From Devosia rhodophyticola (GTDB taxonomy: Bacteria > Pseudomonadota > Alphaproteobacteria > Rhizobiales > Devosiaceae), in the NCBI RefSeq assembly GCF_028816475.1, contig NZ_CP118247.1, forward strand, positions 992,001 through 1,056,000: a stretch of 64,000 nucleotides of DNA, written 5' to 3'. Positions 8,769-17,143 of the stretch are shown here, one piece after another (position 1 is the stretch's first letter; every line of letters starts with the position of its first letter). The notes under the pieces were generated by a model. That model was not told the origin of the DNA, did not search any database, and saw only the letters and a program-made list of their open reading frames with translations. Both the position numbers and the translations under genes were made by a program.

Positions 8769-8819
8769 CGGCGTCACCCGAACCCATGGCATCTTGGGCC
8801 ATGGGTTCGGGTGACGCCG
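8769..8819. repeat. Perfect 22-bp inverted repeat with 7-base loop between PCuAC and SCO1 genes
   Basis: Positions 8769-8790 and 8798-8819 are exact reverse complements; the loop is ATCTTGG. The core of the arm is CACCCGAACCCATGGC. It overlaps the last codons of the PCuAC gene, which reads through the outer arm and ends in it. There is no T-run on either side, so it is not a classic intrinsic terminator. It may be an intercistronic stabilising hairpin or a dispersed palindromic repeat that has entered the 3' end of the gene. Confidence 0.85.
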
Positions 8820-9292
8820 GTCGCGGCGACCGATAAGACCGGCAATGCCACTTCGACACTGCCCGCGTTGGCGAAGGTCAGTGTCACCGGGACTGTGGCG
8901 CCTTCGACAAAGGGTTGTTCCAACCCCATGAACATCAGGTGCAGCCCACTAGGGGTCAAAGAAACAGTCTCACCGGCAGGAATGGGCAGGCCATCGCCCA
9001 AATGGCGCATTTTCATGACATCGCCTTCCATTTTCATCTCGTGAACCTGGACCGACTTTGCGGCCGTCGAAGTGGCCGAAACCAACGTATCGGCGTCAGA
9101 ACCATGGTTGGTGATGGTCAAAAAGCCACCACCAACCGGCGCGTTGGGCAGGGTGGCGCGGGCAAACATGCCCGACAGGTCGAGGTCGCCGAAGTGCGCT
9201 TTGCCGTCATGGGCAAAGGCGGCGGGGGCAAAGGCGGCGGGGGCAAAGACAAGGGTAACCGCGAAAGCGGCCGCAAACAGGGTACGGATCAT
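8774..9292 (-). CDS. PCu(A)C-type periplasmic copper chaperone
   Basis: This 172 aa exported protein belongs to the PCuAC/DUF461 family, which holds Cu(I) in the periplasm and passes it to SCO1 and CuA. A signal peptide (MIRTLFAAAFAVTLVF, then AHDGKAHFGD) precedes the domain. The copper ligands fit the family pattern of His and Met: QVHEMKMEGDVMKM near residues 89-102 and LHLMFMGL near 124. The last 14 residues (GVTRTHGPRCHGFG) are encoded by the big inverted repeat at 8769-8819 and are unlike the family, so the original C-terminus has probably been replaced. It is flanked by SCO1 and a DUF2946-like gene on the same strand. Confidence 0.92.
   Translation of the reverse strand: MIRTLFAAAFAVTLVFAPAAFAPAAFAHDGKAHFGDLDLSGMFARATLPNAPVGGGFLTITNHGSDADTLVSATSTAAKSVQVHEMKMEGDVMKMRHLGDGLPIPAGETVSLTPSGLHLMFMGLEQPFVEGATVPVTLTFANAGSVEVALPVLSVAATGVTRTHGPRCHGFG
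9211..9248. repeat. 15-bp tandem repeat (about 2.5 copies) in the PCuAC signal peptide
   Basis: The unit GGGCAAAGGCGGCGG occurs at 9211-9225 and 9226-9240, then partly again to 9248. On the coding strand it gives the duplicated peptide FAPAAFAPAAFA in the signal sequence. The unit is a multiple of three, so copy changes keep the frame. Confidence 0.8.
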
Positions 9293-9342
9293 CTGGATTC
9301 CAATAATTTCTGACTGAGGCTGGCCATGGTGGCCGTGGTTGT

Positions 9343-9726
9343 TCAGGCGGAATCGGGGGGACCGCGCGCCGGTGCATCATGGTCCGGAATTGTTGGTCGG
9401 AAGGGACCTGGCACAGACCGGTAGATAACAGGCAACACTGCAATATTTGAGCCCAAGGATAGAACCGGCGCGTTGTCCGTTGCCATGGATTGTTTGGCGA
9501 CGCCAGCAATAGGGCATTTGGTCAGCCGGGTATCAGTGCCGTCATTTTTGTCGGGCGCGCCGCAAAGGGCCCAACTTGGCGCCAATGTTGCGTAGCCCAG
9601 CGCGTCGAGTTCCAGTTGGCTGGCGCGGGACTGATGCATGGGCATCAGCACAATCAACAAATAGATGGCCAACACGGCTAATGCCGTGCCCACTTCCTTG
9701 ACTATGCGATGTGCCGAAATGCGCAT
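9343..9726 (-). CDS. DUF2946-like small exported protein in copper operon
   Basis: This 127 aa protein has an N-terminal membrane segment (VGTALAVLAIYLLIVLM), a short loop with two spaced cysteines (WALCGAPDKND and TKCPIAGVA) and a proline-rich end (PARGPPDSA). The start at 9726 is set by GGGAG five bases upstream; a GTG four codons earlier lacks that spacing. The layout of signal anchor, Cys pair and Pro-rich tail resembles the small DUF2946-type proteins found beside PCuAC and SCO genes. I am not sure of the family. It is first in a leftward operon with PCuAC and SCO1, so a role in copper handling is likely by context alone. Confidence 0.65.
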   Translation of the reverse strand: MRISAHRIVKEVGTALAVLAIYLLIVLMPMHQSRASQLELDALGYATLAPSWALCGAPDKNDGTDTRLTKCPIAGVAKQSMATDNAPVLSLGSNIAVLPVIYRSVPGPFRPTIPDHDAPARGPPDSA

Positions 9727-9793
9727 TTTTACTCCCACACGGTCCTAGCGCGCCCGCCTGTTCGCCTCAAGCGCCGTAGTGTCGCAACGAGGC

Positions 9794-10705
9794 TCAGGGG
9801 CTGGGTAAATAGGTCTGGACGCAGAGCGTCAGGAACAGTTTCATGGCCGCGGAAAGTGGACTATTGCGGCGCTGTGCCACGAGGAGTTGGCGACGGGCCC
9901 AAGGCTCAGCCAGCGGCGCCGCTAGCAGGTCGGTTCCGGCCACCAGATGCAGGCTAGTGCTGCGCAAAAAGCCGATGCCAAAGCCTGCTTCAACCATGCG
10001 CACCAGCGCTGGAAAACTCTCCACCCGCACCCTCTCGCCCAAGGTCCGGCCTGCCTTGCGCGCTGCTTCGGCCAACAGACGATCCAGCGCGCCGGTTTGA
10101 TGAATGCCCACCATTTCGTAGCAAAGCAACTGGTCAAATCCGATCTGGCGTTGTTCTGCAATCGTGGAGGCCAACGGATGGTCGGGGGAGACGACTACCC
10201 AGACGTGATCGTCCTCAAACGGCTTTATCTCAAAGCGGGAAAAATCGTAATTGTCCGAAACAATGGCGATGTCGCAGCGACCGTCATCGAGGGCAGCGAG
10301 CCCCTTGGAAGCGCTGGTTTCCTGAATTTCGAGAGCAATCGTGGGGTTCTTGTCGGCGTATAGTGCCAAAAGCTCAGGCAGGCGGCCCGAGAGCGCCGAA
10401 CTGGTGCAAGCCAGTCGCAGGCTACCGCGCTGGCCGGTGGCAAAATCGGCCATGACGGTGTCGAGGGCTGCGATTTCGCGCAACACATTGCGACAGCGTT
10501 CGGCGTAGATTTGCCCGGCGGCTGTCAGGCGCACACCCTGGGCGGACCGGTCAAACAGTACCACCCCCAGTCGACTCTCCAGATCACTGACCCGACGGCT
10601 AACGGCCGACGAGGCAATACTTTCCCGCTCGGCGGCGCGTCCGATCGAGCCAGTTTCAGCCAAGACCATAATCAATCTGGCGGTAACACTATCGAATTGC
10701 TGCAT
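9794..10705 (-). CDS. LysR family transcriptional regulator
   Basis: This is a 303 aa regulator of normal LysR length. The N-terminal winged helix-turn-helix is clear (TGSIGRAAERESIASSAVSR, then VSDLESRLGVVLFDRSAQGV) and the C-terminal ligand domain follows from about residue 90 (RGSLRLACTSSALSGRLPEL). The TauE/SafE permease gene ends 38 bases upstream on the same strand, so the two may be co-transcribed; a LysR protein is usually divergent from its target, but none lies there. The effector cannot be guessed. Confidence 0.93.
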   Translation of the reverse strand: MQQFDSVTARLIMVLAETGSIGRAAERESIASSAVSRRVSDLESRLGVVLFDRSAQGVRLTAAGQIYAERCRNVLREIAALDTVMADFATGQRGSLRLACTSSALSGRLPELLALYADKNPTIALEIQETSASKGLAALDDGRCDIAIVSDNYDFSRFEIKPFEDDHVWVVVSPDHPLASTIAEQRQIGFDQLLCYEMVGIHQTGALDRLLAEAARKAGRTLGERVRVESFPALVRMVEAGFGIGFLRSTSLHLVAGTDLLAAPLAEPWARRQLLVAQRRNSPLSAAMKLFLTLCVQTYLPSP

Positions 10706-10743
10706 GCCCTGCCCCTTGCGCGCAACATAGCCAAGCTCTGTGC

Positions 10744-11481
10744 CTACAGCAAAACCAATATTGCGCGCCCGAGGTAGAAAAGACCGATTGCGGTCACAAC
10801 ATAGCGGGTCCAGCGGCGAAAATGGACGTCGGTCATTCGTTCGAGAAGAAATTTTCCGGCGCTAGTGCCAAAAATGGAAAACGGGACGGCGATCAGGACG
10901 GCAAGCCATTCAGTTTGGCCAAGGCTTGAGGCGGCGCTCCAGTAAAACGCGATTTTGAACGCATGCGACAAAACCTGAATGGCCGCCTTGGTCGCGATGA
11001 CAGTGCGGCGGTCCATCATGGTGCGAATGAAGAACATGTCGACCGTTGGACCCGAAGCGCCAGCGCCCAAATTGAGTGCGCCTGAGATGATGCCAGCCGC
11101 AAAAGCATGGTGCGGTTTTGAAGCATCAAGCGCCAGCCAATGATTAGGTATCCATATCAAAATGGGCAAAAGACCGATGGCGATCGAGGCGGCCACCAGA
11201 TTGGGCTTGTAGTTGATCAAAACCAACGCTAACGCGGCCACTACCAGTCCCGATGTGGTGATCGCCAGAATCTTCCAATCGATATAGTGGCGCGAGAACC
11301 ATGCCCGCGAGCCATTGGCGACGATCTGTATGATGCCTTGCACGGCAATGGCAGTGGCTACCGGCATCAGCAGGAACAAAAGCCACAATAGGATCAGACC
11401 ACCAGCCATGCCGAAAATGCCCGATAGCATGGCAGTGAAAAACACCGCCATCAGCATTGCCCCAGCGATGACCATGCTCAT
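10744..11481 (-). CDS. TauE/SafE family membrane transporter (sulfite exporter-like)
   Basis: This 245 aa inner-membrane protein has about eight hydrophobic segments in two repeated halves, as in the TauE/SafE (PF01925) family. GIFGMAGGLILLWLLFLL and GALNLGAGASGPTVDMFFI are the matching glycine-rich loops of the two repeats. ATG at 11481 is taken as the start; the open frame also offers a TTG four codons upstream. Family members move sulfite, sulfoacetate or other organic anions. It is followed by the LysR gene. Substrate unknown. Confidence 0.88.
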   Translation of the reverse strand: MSMVIAGAMLMAVFFTAMLSGIFGMAGGLILLWLLFLLMPVATAIAVQGIIQIVANGSRAWFSRHYIDWKILAITTSGLVVAALALVLINYKPNLVAASIAIGLLPILIWIPNHWLALDASKPHHAFAAGIISGALNLGAGASGPTVDMFFIRTMMDRRTVIATKAAIQVLSHAFKIAFYWSAASSLGQTEWLAVLIAVPFSIFGTSAGKFLLERMTDVHFRRWTRYVVTAIGLFYLGRAILVLL

Positions 11482-11576
11482 GGCAGGTTCCAATTCGCGC
11501 GTTCGAGATGGTTGCTGGTAGCGCGGTTGATCGGCCCACGAAAGTCATAAGGCGGCATGGCCCCATGCTCATTGCA

Positions 11577-13471
11577 TCAAGTAGACGCGGCCTGGGGTCC
11601 TGCGGCGGCGACCATCTCATCGGGAATGTCATCGAAGGAGGAATAGTTCATGTTGTAGAGGCGCGAGTAGAGCCCCCCTCTGCCATGAGTTGATCGTGGT
11701 TGCCGCTCTCAATCATTTCACCGTTCTGCAAGACAATGATGCGATCAGCTCCCCTGATGGTGGCCAGCCGGTGCGCGATCACCAGCCCTGTGCGTCCTTC
11801 GAGCAATTTAAGCAACGCTTTCTGGATCTGGCGTTCGGTATAGCTGTCGATATTGGCGGTCGCTTCATCCAGCACCAATATCTTGGCATCGGCGACCAAA
11901 GCACGGGCAAAACTGATGAGTTGGCGTTGGCCCAGTGACAAATTGCCACCACGCTGCTGCAGGTCAGCTTCATAGCCGCCGGGCATGCGCATGATGAAAT
12001 CATGGGCGCCAACGGCTTTTGCTGCCCCGATCACCGCTTCGCGGCTGGCATCGGTCTTGTGATAGCGGATGTTTTCCAGAATGGTGCCGGTAAACAGGAA
12101 TGGCTCCTGCAAGACCATAGCCACCTGCTGGCCCAGCGATTCCTGGGAGATATCGCGCACATCGTGACCGCCGACCAACACGGCACCGCCATTGACCTCA
12201 TAGAAGCGATGCACCAGGGCCATGGCGCTGGTCTTGCCTGAACCGGTCGGGCCAACCAGCGCGACGGTTTCGCCCGGGTTGACCTTGAAGCTGACATTCT
12301 TGAGCACCGGCTGATTGGCGCGATAGGCGAACTCGACGTTACGGAACTCGACCGAGCCATCCATATCACGGGTCAGTGTGATGGCGCCTGAGCGGTCTTT
12401 AACGTCGACATTGACGTCCATGACTTCACAAATGCGGGCACCTGAGGACATGGCCCGTTGCATCACCGAATATTGCATGGTGAGTGAGCGGATGGGGTCG
12501 AAGAAGCGCTGGATATAGAACAGGAACGCGACGATTACGCCGATATCGAGTTCGCGATTAAGCGCCATGGCACCGCCGACCACGATTACAACCGCCATGG
12601 CGATGCCCGTCAACGTATCAACGATCGGCACCATGACCTGGGCAAATTTTGATGCCGTCAGCTGGGTTGTCAGGTTGGCGTGGGCCTTATCGTCATAAAG
12701 GTCGAAGTTGACCTTCTGACGATCAAGATTCTGCACCGTGCGCACGCCATTGATGCCCTCCGCCAAAGCGCCATTGGTCGTCGAATTGGTGATATGGGCA
12801 TTCATGAAGGCGTTCCGCGCCGGCTCAAGCCAGAACAGCCGCACCACGAACAACACCGGCATGACCGAAAGCGTCAACAGACCGAGACGGAAATCAAGGG
12901 ACAGCAACACAAAAACAATGCCGAACAACAGCACGACGTCGCCGACGGACAGCACGGAGGTTTCAAGGAATTCCTGCATCGAGTTGACGTCGCCCTGAAG
13001 GCGGCTCATCAGGCGGCCCACCTCGGTGCGATCCATGAAGGAGAGCGATACTTCCTGCAAATGGGAAAACATGGCGCGGCGCATGTCGAAAAGCACATTT
13101 TCAGCGGCCTTTCCGACTACTGTTTCCTGCACGAAGCTGGCGCCAAAATTAATCACCACCATGGCGCCGAACGCCACCACTGCCCAAGCCAGATTGGCAC
13201 GCCCACCGCCACCCGCGACCATGCCGGTGTCGATGGCATAGCGGATGATCAGCGGGATGGCCAACTGGGTCAACGTGAAGGTCAGGACGGCAGCCACCGC
13301 GATGAATATCAGCTTGCGATATGGCGAAACGAATGCCCAGATGCGCTGCACGATGCGGGGATCATAGGCTTTGCCAAAAATCTCTTCTTCGTCGCGATGC
13401 GATCCAACAACGGCGCGTGGCGGGCGCTTGTGGCGATCTTCGCTTTCATTATCTTCGGCCATGGTGCTCAC
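11577..13471 (-). CDS. ABC exporter half, canonical ATPase site, frame broken near C-terminus at 11673-11678
   Basis: This is a half-transporter with an N-terminal six-helix domain and a C-terminal ABC domain: Walker A GPTGSGKTS, signature LSLGQRQL, Walker B ILVLDEATANID. Its catalytic Glu is intact but the signature has Leu for Gly. As read, the protein ends at 11648 after LMAEGGSTRASTT. A one-base shift at a run of six C (11673-11678) restores LYSRLYNMNYSSFDD and IPDEMVAAAGPQA with a stop at 11577, for 631 aa; this tail is typical of the family. The missing tail is outside the catalytic core, so function may survive. It starts inside the stop codon of the partner gene upstream, and the two should form a heterodimer. 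Confidence 0.9.
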
Positions 13472-15330
13472 GAGCTGGCCTCCGCTGGTGTTGGCGCAAT
13501 GTCTTCGCCGGGGCGGACCTGCAGATCAAATAGAGCACGATAGCGACCGTTGAGGGCCAGCAGCTCTTCATGGCTGCCGCGCTCGACAATCTTGCCTTCT
13601 TCCATGAACAGGATGAAATCGGCGTGCATAAGCGAACTGAGGCGATGCGCGATCACGATGGTGATGCGATCCTTGGCAAATCGTTTGATGGCGCTGCGAA
13701 TGCGATGTTCGGTGCCTGCATCGATGGCTGCGGTTGAATCGTCAAACACCATGACGGCGGGCTTGAGCACCAAAGTACGGGCAATCGAAAGGCGTTGGCG
13801 CTGGCCGCCTGACAATGACACCCCGCGCTCGCCGACCACGGTATCGTAGCCGCCGGGCAGGCCCATTACATAATTGTGCAATTGGGCACTTTCGGCCGCC
13901 CGCTCAATCTTGGGTTCCTTTGCCCAGGGATCGCCGTAAGCGATGTTGTTTTCGATTGTCGTCGTGAACAGGAATGAATCCTGCTGGACAACAGCGACCG
14001 ACTGGCGCAGCGAACGCAATGTGACCTTGGAAATATCCTGGCCATCAAGGGTAATGGAACCGCTATCAATGTCGTAAAAGCGTGGGATGAGGTGGGCCAG
14101 CGTGGTCTTGCCGCTGCCGGGGGCGCCGACAATGCCGATGGTCTGGCCGGCATGGGCTTCAAAACTCACGTCCGAGAGCGCCTTTTGTCCACCAGATCCG
14201 GGAAAGGTAAAATCAACATTGTCGAACTTGAGCGTCCCCTCGGTCACCTTGAGGTCGGTAGCCCCGGGCGCGTCGTCGATCCCCAGATCCATATCGAGCA
14301 GATTGAACAGTCGCGAGCCGCAGGTCGACGCGCGGGCGTAGGAATTGACCATCATTCCGAGTTGACGCACCGGCATCTGCAAAATTGTCATGAAGGTCAG
14401 AAATGTGGTGAGTGTACCCACGGTCATGGTCCCGTCGATGACCATATTGCCACCAAACCAGAGTACCAGACCCATCGAAAAGAAGAAGGAAAATGTCATG
14501 GCGCTGGTGTTGCGCACGCGGATGTTGACGCGTTGGTGGGTCAGGTTCAACGCCTCCTTTGAGGCGGCGTCAAACTTGTCCATCTCGTGCTTCTGACCGG
14601 CAAATGCGCGCACAACGCGAATACCACCGAGATTTTCTTCCATCACCCGGCTCAACCCCGACAGTTTTTCCTGCAGGATCAGCCAGGTGCCGCGTAGCTT
14701 CAATTGGGCTACAGACGAACGCCAAGCGACAAAGGGAACAAAGCTCAGGGCGAGCAGGCCGAGCACCGCATCGGTCGAAATCAGCAGATATGCGCCAACC
14801 CCGATCAAGACACTCAACAGGACGGTGCGAACCAGCCCGGTGGCAAAGAACATGCGCACCCCGTCAAGATCGAGCATGCCGACGGTAATCAGATCACCGG
14901 AGTGCACCTTGTCATGAAAGGCAAAGCTTAGACGCTGGATTTTTTCGTAATACGCCAGGCGCAATTCATAACCGATGGTGTGCCCCACCGATTCACTGAA
15001 ATAGTTTTGGGTAAGGGTAAAAAGACCGCGCAAAACTGACACCACAAGCAGGGTGATGGCACTGATCCAAAGGGCGCTCTGCGCCTCCTGTCCGCCGCCA
15101 ATAATGCCCTGCGCGTGGTCCACCGCCTGACCAAGCAAGCGAGGGATGGCCAGCTGCAGGCCCGAAGCGATCATTGTCGCTGTTATGGCGATTGCCACCT
15201 GCCAGGGGTGGCGCAATGCCATGCGGGTAATGCGCACCAATGTGCCAAGACCCTGCCCCCATTGGGCAGAGACCAGATGGCCGGGGGCCTTGACGCGCGC
15301 GCGGGCACGTCCAACCGTATCGGAATTCAA
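13468..15330 (-). CDS. ABC exporter half, degenerate ATPase site
   Basis: This 620 aa half-transporter has six membrane segments followed by an ABC domain with Walker A GAPGSGKTT, canonical signature LSGGQRQR and Walker B VMVFDDSTAAID, where the catalytic Glu is Asp. The partner at 11577-13471 has a normal Glu but a changed signature, LSLGQ. A degenerate site made from this Walker B and the partner's signature is the hallmark of asymmetric heterodimeric exporters such as TM287/288 and BmrCD. The genes overlap by four bases. The start is uncertain: the first codon in frame is TTG at 15330 with no good ribosome site. Substrate is probably a drug or lipid, judged by family only. Confidence 0.9.
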   Translation of the reverse strand: MNSDTVGRARARVKAPGHLVSAQWGQGLGTLVRITRMALRHPWQVAIAITATMIASGLQLAIPRLLGQAVDHAQGIIGGGQEAQSALWISAITLLVVSVLRGLFTLTQNYFSESVGHTIGYELRLAYYEKIQRLSFAFHDKVHSGDLITVGMLDLDGVRMFFATGLVRTVLLSVLIGVGAYLLISTDAVLGLLALSFVPFVAWRSSVAQLKLRGTWLILQEKLSGLSRVMEENLGGIRVVRAFAGQKHEMDKFDAASKEALNLTHQRVNIRVRNTSAMTFSFFFSMGLVLWFGGNMVIDGTMTVGTLTTFLTFMTILQMPVRQLGMMVNSYARASTCGSRLFNLLDMDLGIDDAPGATDLKVTEGTLKFDNVDFTFPGSGGQKALSDVSFEAHAGQTIGIVGAPGSGKTTLAHLIPRFYDIDSGSITLDGQDISKVTLRSLRQSVAVVQQDSFLFTTTIENNIAYGDPWAKEPKIERAAESAQLHNYVMGLPGGYDTVVGERGVSLSGGQRQRLSIARTLVLKPAVMVFDDSTAAIDAGTEHRIRSAIKRFAKDRITIVIAHRLSSLMHADFILFMEEGKIVERGSHEELLALNGRYRALFDLQVRPGEDIAPTPAEASS

Positions 15331-15509
15331 GGGACTATCCAGACGTCAAAAGGTAGCGCCCGCGCCAAAGGTGCTGTCAGGTCAGATTCGGTTCGGGCAA
15401 ATCAACTATTCTTACATACAAGGCCATTTTTCGTGCAGTTTCAAGCGCAACTGACGCAAAAAGCCGTGCAATTTTTCATTCCGCAGCCAACTGGACCGAT
15501 GTCGGTCGT

Positions 15510-16487
15510 CTATTTTGGCGCCACGGGATAGATCAAGGCCGAGCAGGCCTGGGTGATGGTATTGAGCGCCGCTTGTTCCGAAGGGGTAGGCCGACCACTG
15601 TTGACCCCGTCCCAAAGGTCGTTGTCGATGACCCCCGTCAGGCCGCACTGGCAATAGGTTGTACATTGATCCGGCCCGGTTCCGCCTGCGAGGCAAGTGG
15701 ACTGGCACTGGCTCAAGAACTGCTGTTGCTGGAATTCGGCGCCGGGGCGCAGCACCAATGACAATGGATAAAGCGCGCCCAACAAAAGTGGCTGATGGAC
15801 CAGATAGATCACCAACGTCCAACGCCCCAGCTTGGCCAATGCGCGCTTGGGCGGATTACTTGCCTTGACCACATCGAGCGTAGCCATCCGTCCCGAGGCA
15901 ATCAACAAGCGCGTTGTGACGATGGCGCCCAGTACCACACCAAACCAGGGAAAGATCGGGACCAGATCATTGGTTAGGGGCGGGATAGTCCAGAAACCAA
16001 GCCATGAGAATGCTCGTTCATTGAAGAAAGGATCGGAATAGCCCCAACCGAGCGCCATGATAACCAAGGCGACCACGACAACCAGCCACAAAGGCGCCCG
16101 CAGGAATGGCAGCGCCATGAGACTGAACAGCGCAATCGCATGCAGGATGCCGAAATAGACGAAGGCATCGGGAAAGACCATCACGGTAGCGAAGGTGATC
16201 AGGGCGGCGGCGGCAACCAAAATGGCTAACCGTTTCCAGAAAGTGCGCCAGCGAATTGCCTTTCCATGGCTCAGCACTAACCCGACACCAACCAGGAACA
16301 GGAAACTCGCCAAAATGGTTCGCGCGAAAATCACCCAGCCGAGATCAGCGCTGACATCAACGGAGAAAAAGCGAAGGTAACTCAGATCCCAGAAGGCGTG
16401 ATAGATCACCATGGCAATCAGGGCAATGCCGCGTCCCATGTCGATCAGGGCGTAGCGTGGGCGCGGCGTGGCGGCTTCAACCATCAT
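15510..16487 (-). CDS. DUF1624 membrane protein (heparan-alpha-glucosaminide N-acetyltransferase domain)
   Basis: This 325 aa membrane protein has seven or eight hydrophobic segments. RYALIDMGRGIALIAMVIYH and WDLSYLRFFSV at the start are the conserved first helix and loop of the DUF1624/HGSNAT group, and IYLVHQPLLLGALY is the conserved late helix. Residues after about 255 form an unusual tail with seven Cys (SQCQSTCLAGG, DQCTTYCQCG, TQACSALIY), presumably periplasmic and disulfide-linked. In the human enzyme the domain acetylates terminal glucosamine across a membrane; the bacterial substrate is unknown. It stands alone between the exporter and putR. Confidence 0.85.
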   Translation of the reverse strand: MMVEAATPRPRYALIDMGRGIALIAMVIYHAFWDLSYLRFFSVDVSADLGWVIFARTILASFLFLVGVGLVLSHGKAIRWRTFWKRLAILVAAAALITFATVMVFPDAFVYFGILHAIALFSLMALPFLRAPLWLVVVVALVIMALGWGYSDPFFNERAFSWLGFWTIPPLTNDLVPIFPWFGVVLGAIVTTRLLIASGRMATLDVVKASNPPKRALAKLGRWTLVIYLVHQPLLLGALYPLSLVLRPGAEFQQQQFLSQCQSTCLAGGTGPDQCTTYCQCGLTGVIDNDLWDGVNSGRPTPSEQAALNTITQACSALIYPVAPK

Positions 16488-16559
16488 GGGCTTTCGATAG
16501 ATTCGCAGGCGTTAAATCTGAGCATTGCCAAAAACCGTGGTAGCGCAATAGCCCAACGT

Positions 16560-17015
16560 TCACCCTTCCTTGACTGCCTCCATCACGACAAAAGTCGAGG
16601 TGTGGGCAACATGGGGCAAAGCCGAGATTGTTTCGCCCAAAATCTTGCGATAGGCAGCGATATCGGTGGAGCGCACCTTGAGCAAGTAGTCGAAATTGGC
16701 CGCCATCATGTGGCATTCCTCAATCTGGGCAACGGCGGCAACCGCGCGATTGAAATCCTTGAGTGCTGCCGAACGACTATCGGATAGGCTCACCTGCACA
16801 AAGGCAATGTGCCCCTCGCCCAACCGAAGCCGATCAATGACAGCGCTATAGCCTTTGATCAGGCCATCAGCCTCCAATCGGCGGACCCGGGCCTGCACCG
16901 GTGTTTTGGAAAGGCCAACCCTCTCGGCCAACGCTGCCATCGACAGACGACCGTCAATGTGGAGAGCCTTGACGATATTTCTATCAATACGATCCAAATC
17001 GCCTGCATTAAGCAT
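16560..17015 (-). CDS. putR: Lrp/AsnC family regulator, likely PutR
   Basis: This 151 aa regulator has an N-terminal helix-turn-helix (LSMAALAERVGLSKTPVQAR, then VRRLEADGLIKGYSAVIDR) and a C-terminal RAM ligand domain (EGHIAFVQVSLSDS to LPHVAHTSTFVVMEAVKEG). It is divergent from putA with a 128-base gap. In alphaproteobacteria such as Agrobacterium and Rhodobacter the Lrp-type PutR activates putA in response to proline, which fits the absence of a DNA-binding domain on the PutA here. Assignment rests on family plus position. Confidence 0.9.
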   Translation of the reverse strand: MLNAGDLDRIDRNIVKALHIDGRLSMAALAERVGLSKTPVQARVRRLEADGLIKGYSAVIDRLRLGEGHIAFVQVSLSDSRSAALKDFNRAVAAVAQIEECHMMAANFDYLLKVRSTDIAAYRKILGETISALPHVAHTSTFVVMEAVKEG

Positions 17016-17029
17016 TCATACAACCCATT

Positions 17030-17048
17030 TTGGTCAATTATACGCCAA
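17030..17048. promoter_or_regulatory. Possible PutR site in the putR-putA intergenic region
   Basis: TTGG and CCAA arms flank an AT-rich 11-base centre (CAATTATACG region). It lies in the 128 bases between divergent putR and putA, where Lrp-type regulators bind. The arms are short, so this is a weak call. Confidence 0.3.
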
Positions 17049-17143
17049 ATTATAGTCCAATTGCGCCACAAAGGCGATACTAATAGTTCGATCGTTTAGC
17101 CACAATTTGCGCTATCATGGCGCGTCCGCAAAGGGAGATCGCC

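Noticed and set aside
12680..13543. Long plus-strand open frame of 287 codons opposite the ABC exporter
   Set aside because: It is antisense to a well-supported gene and its His/Gln-rich sequence is the usual product of a reverse-complement shadow.
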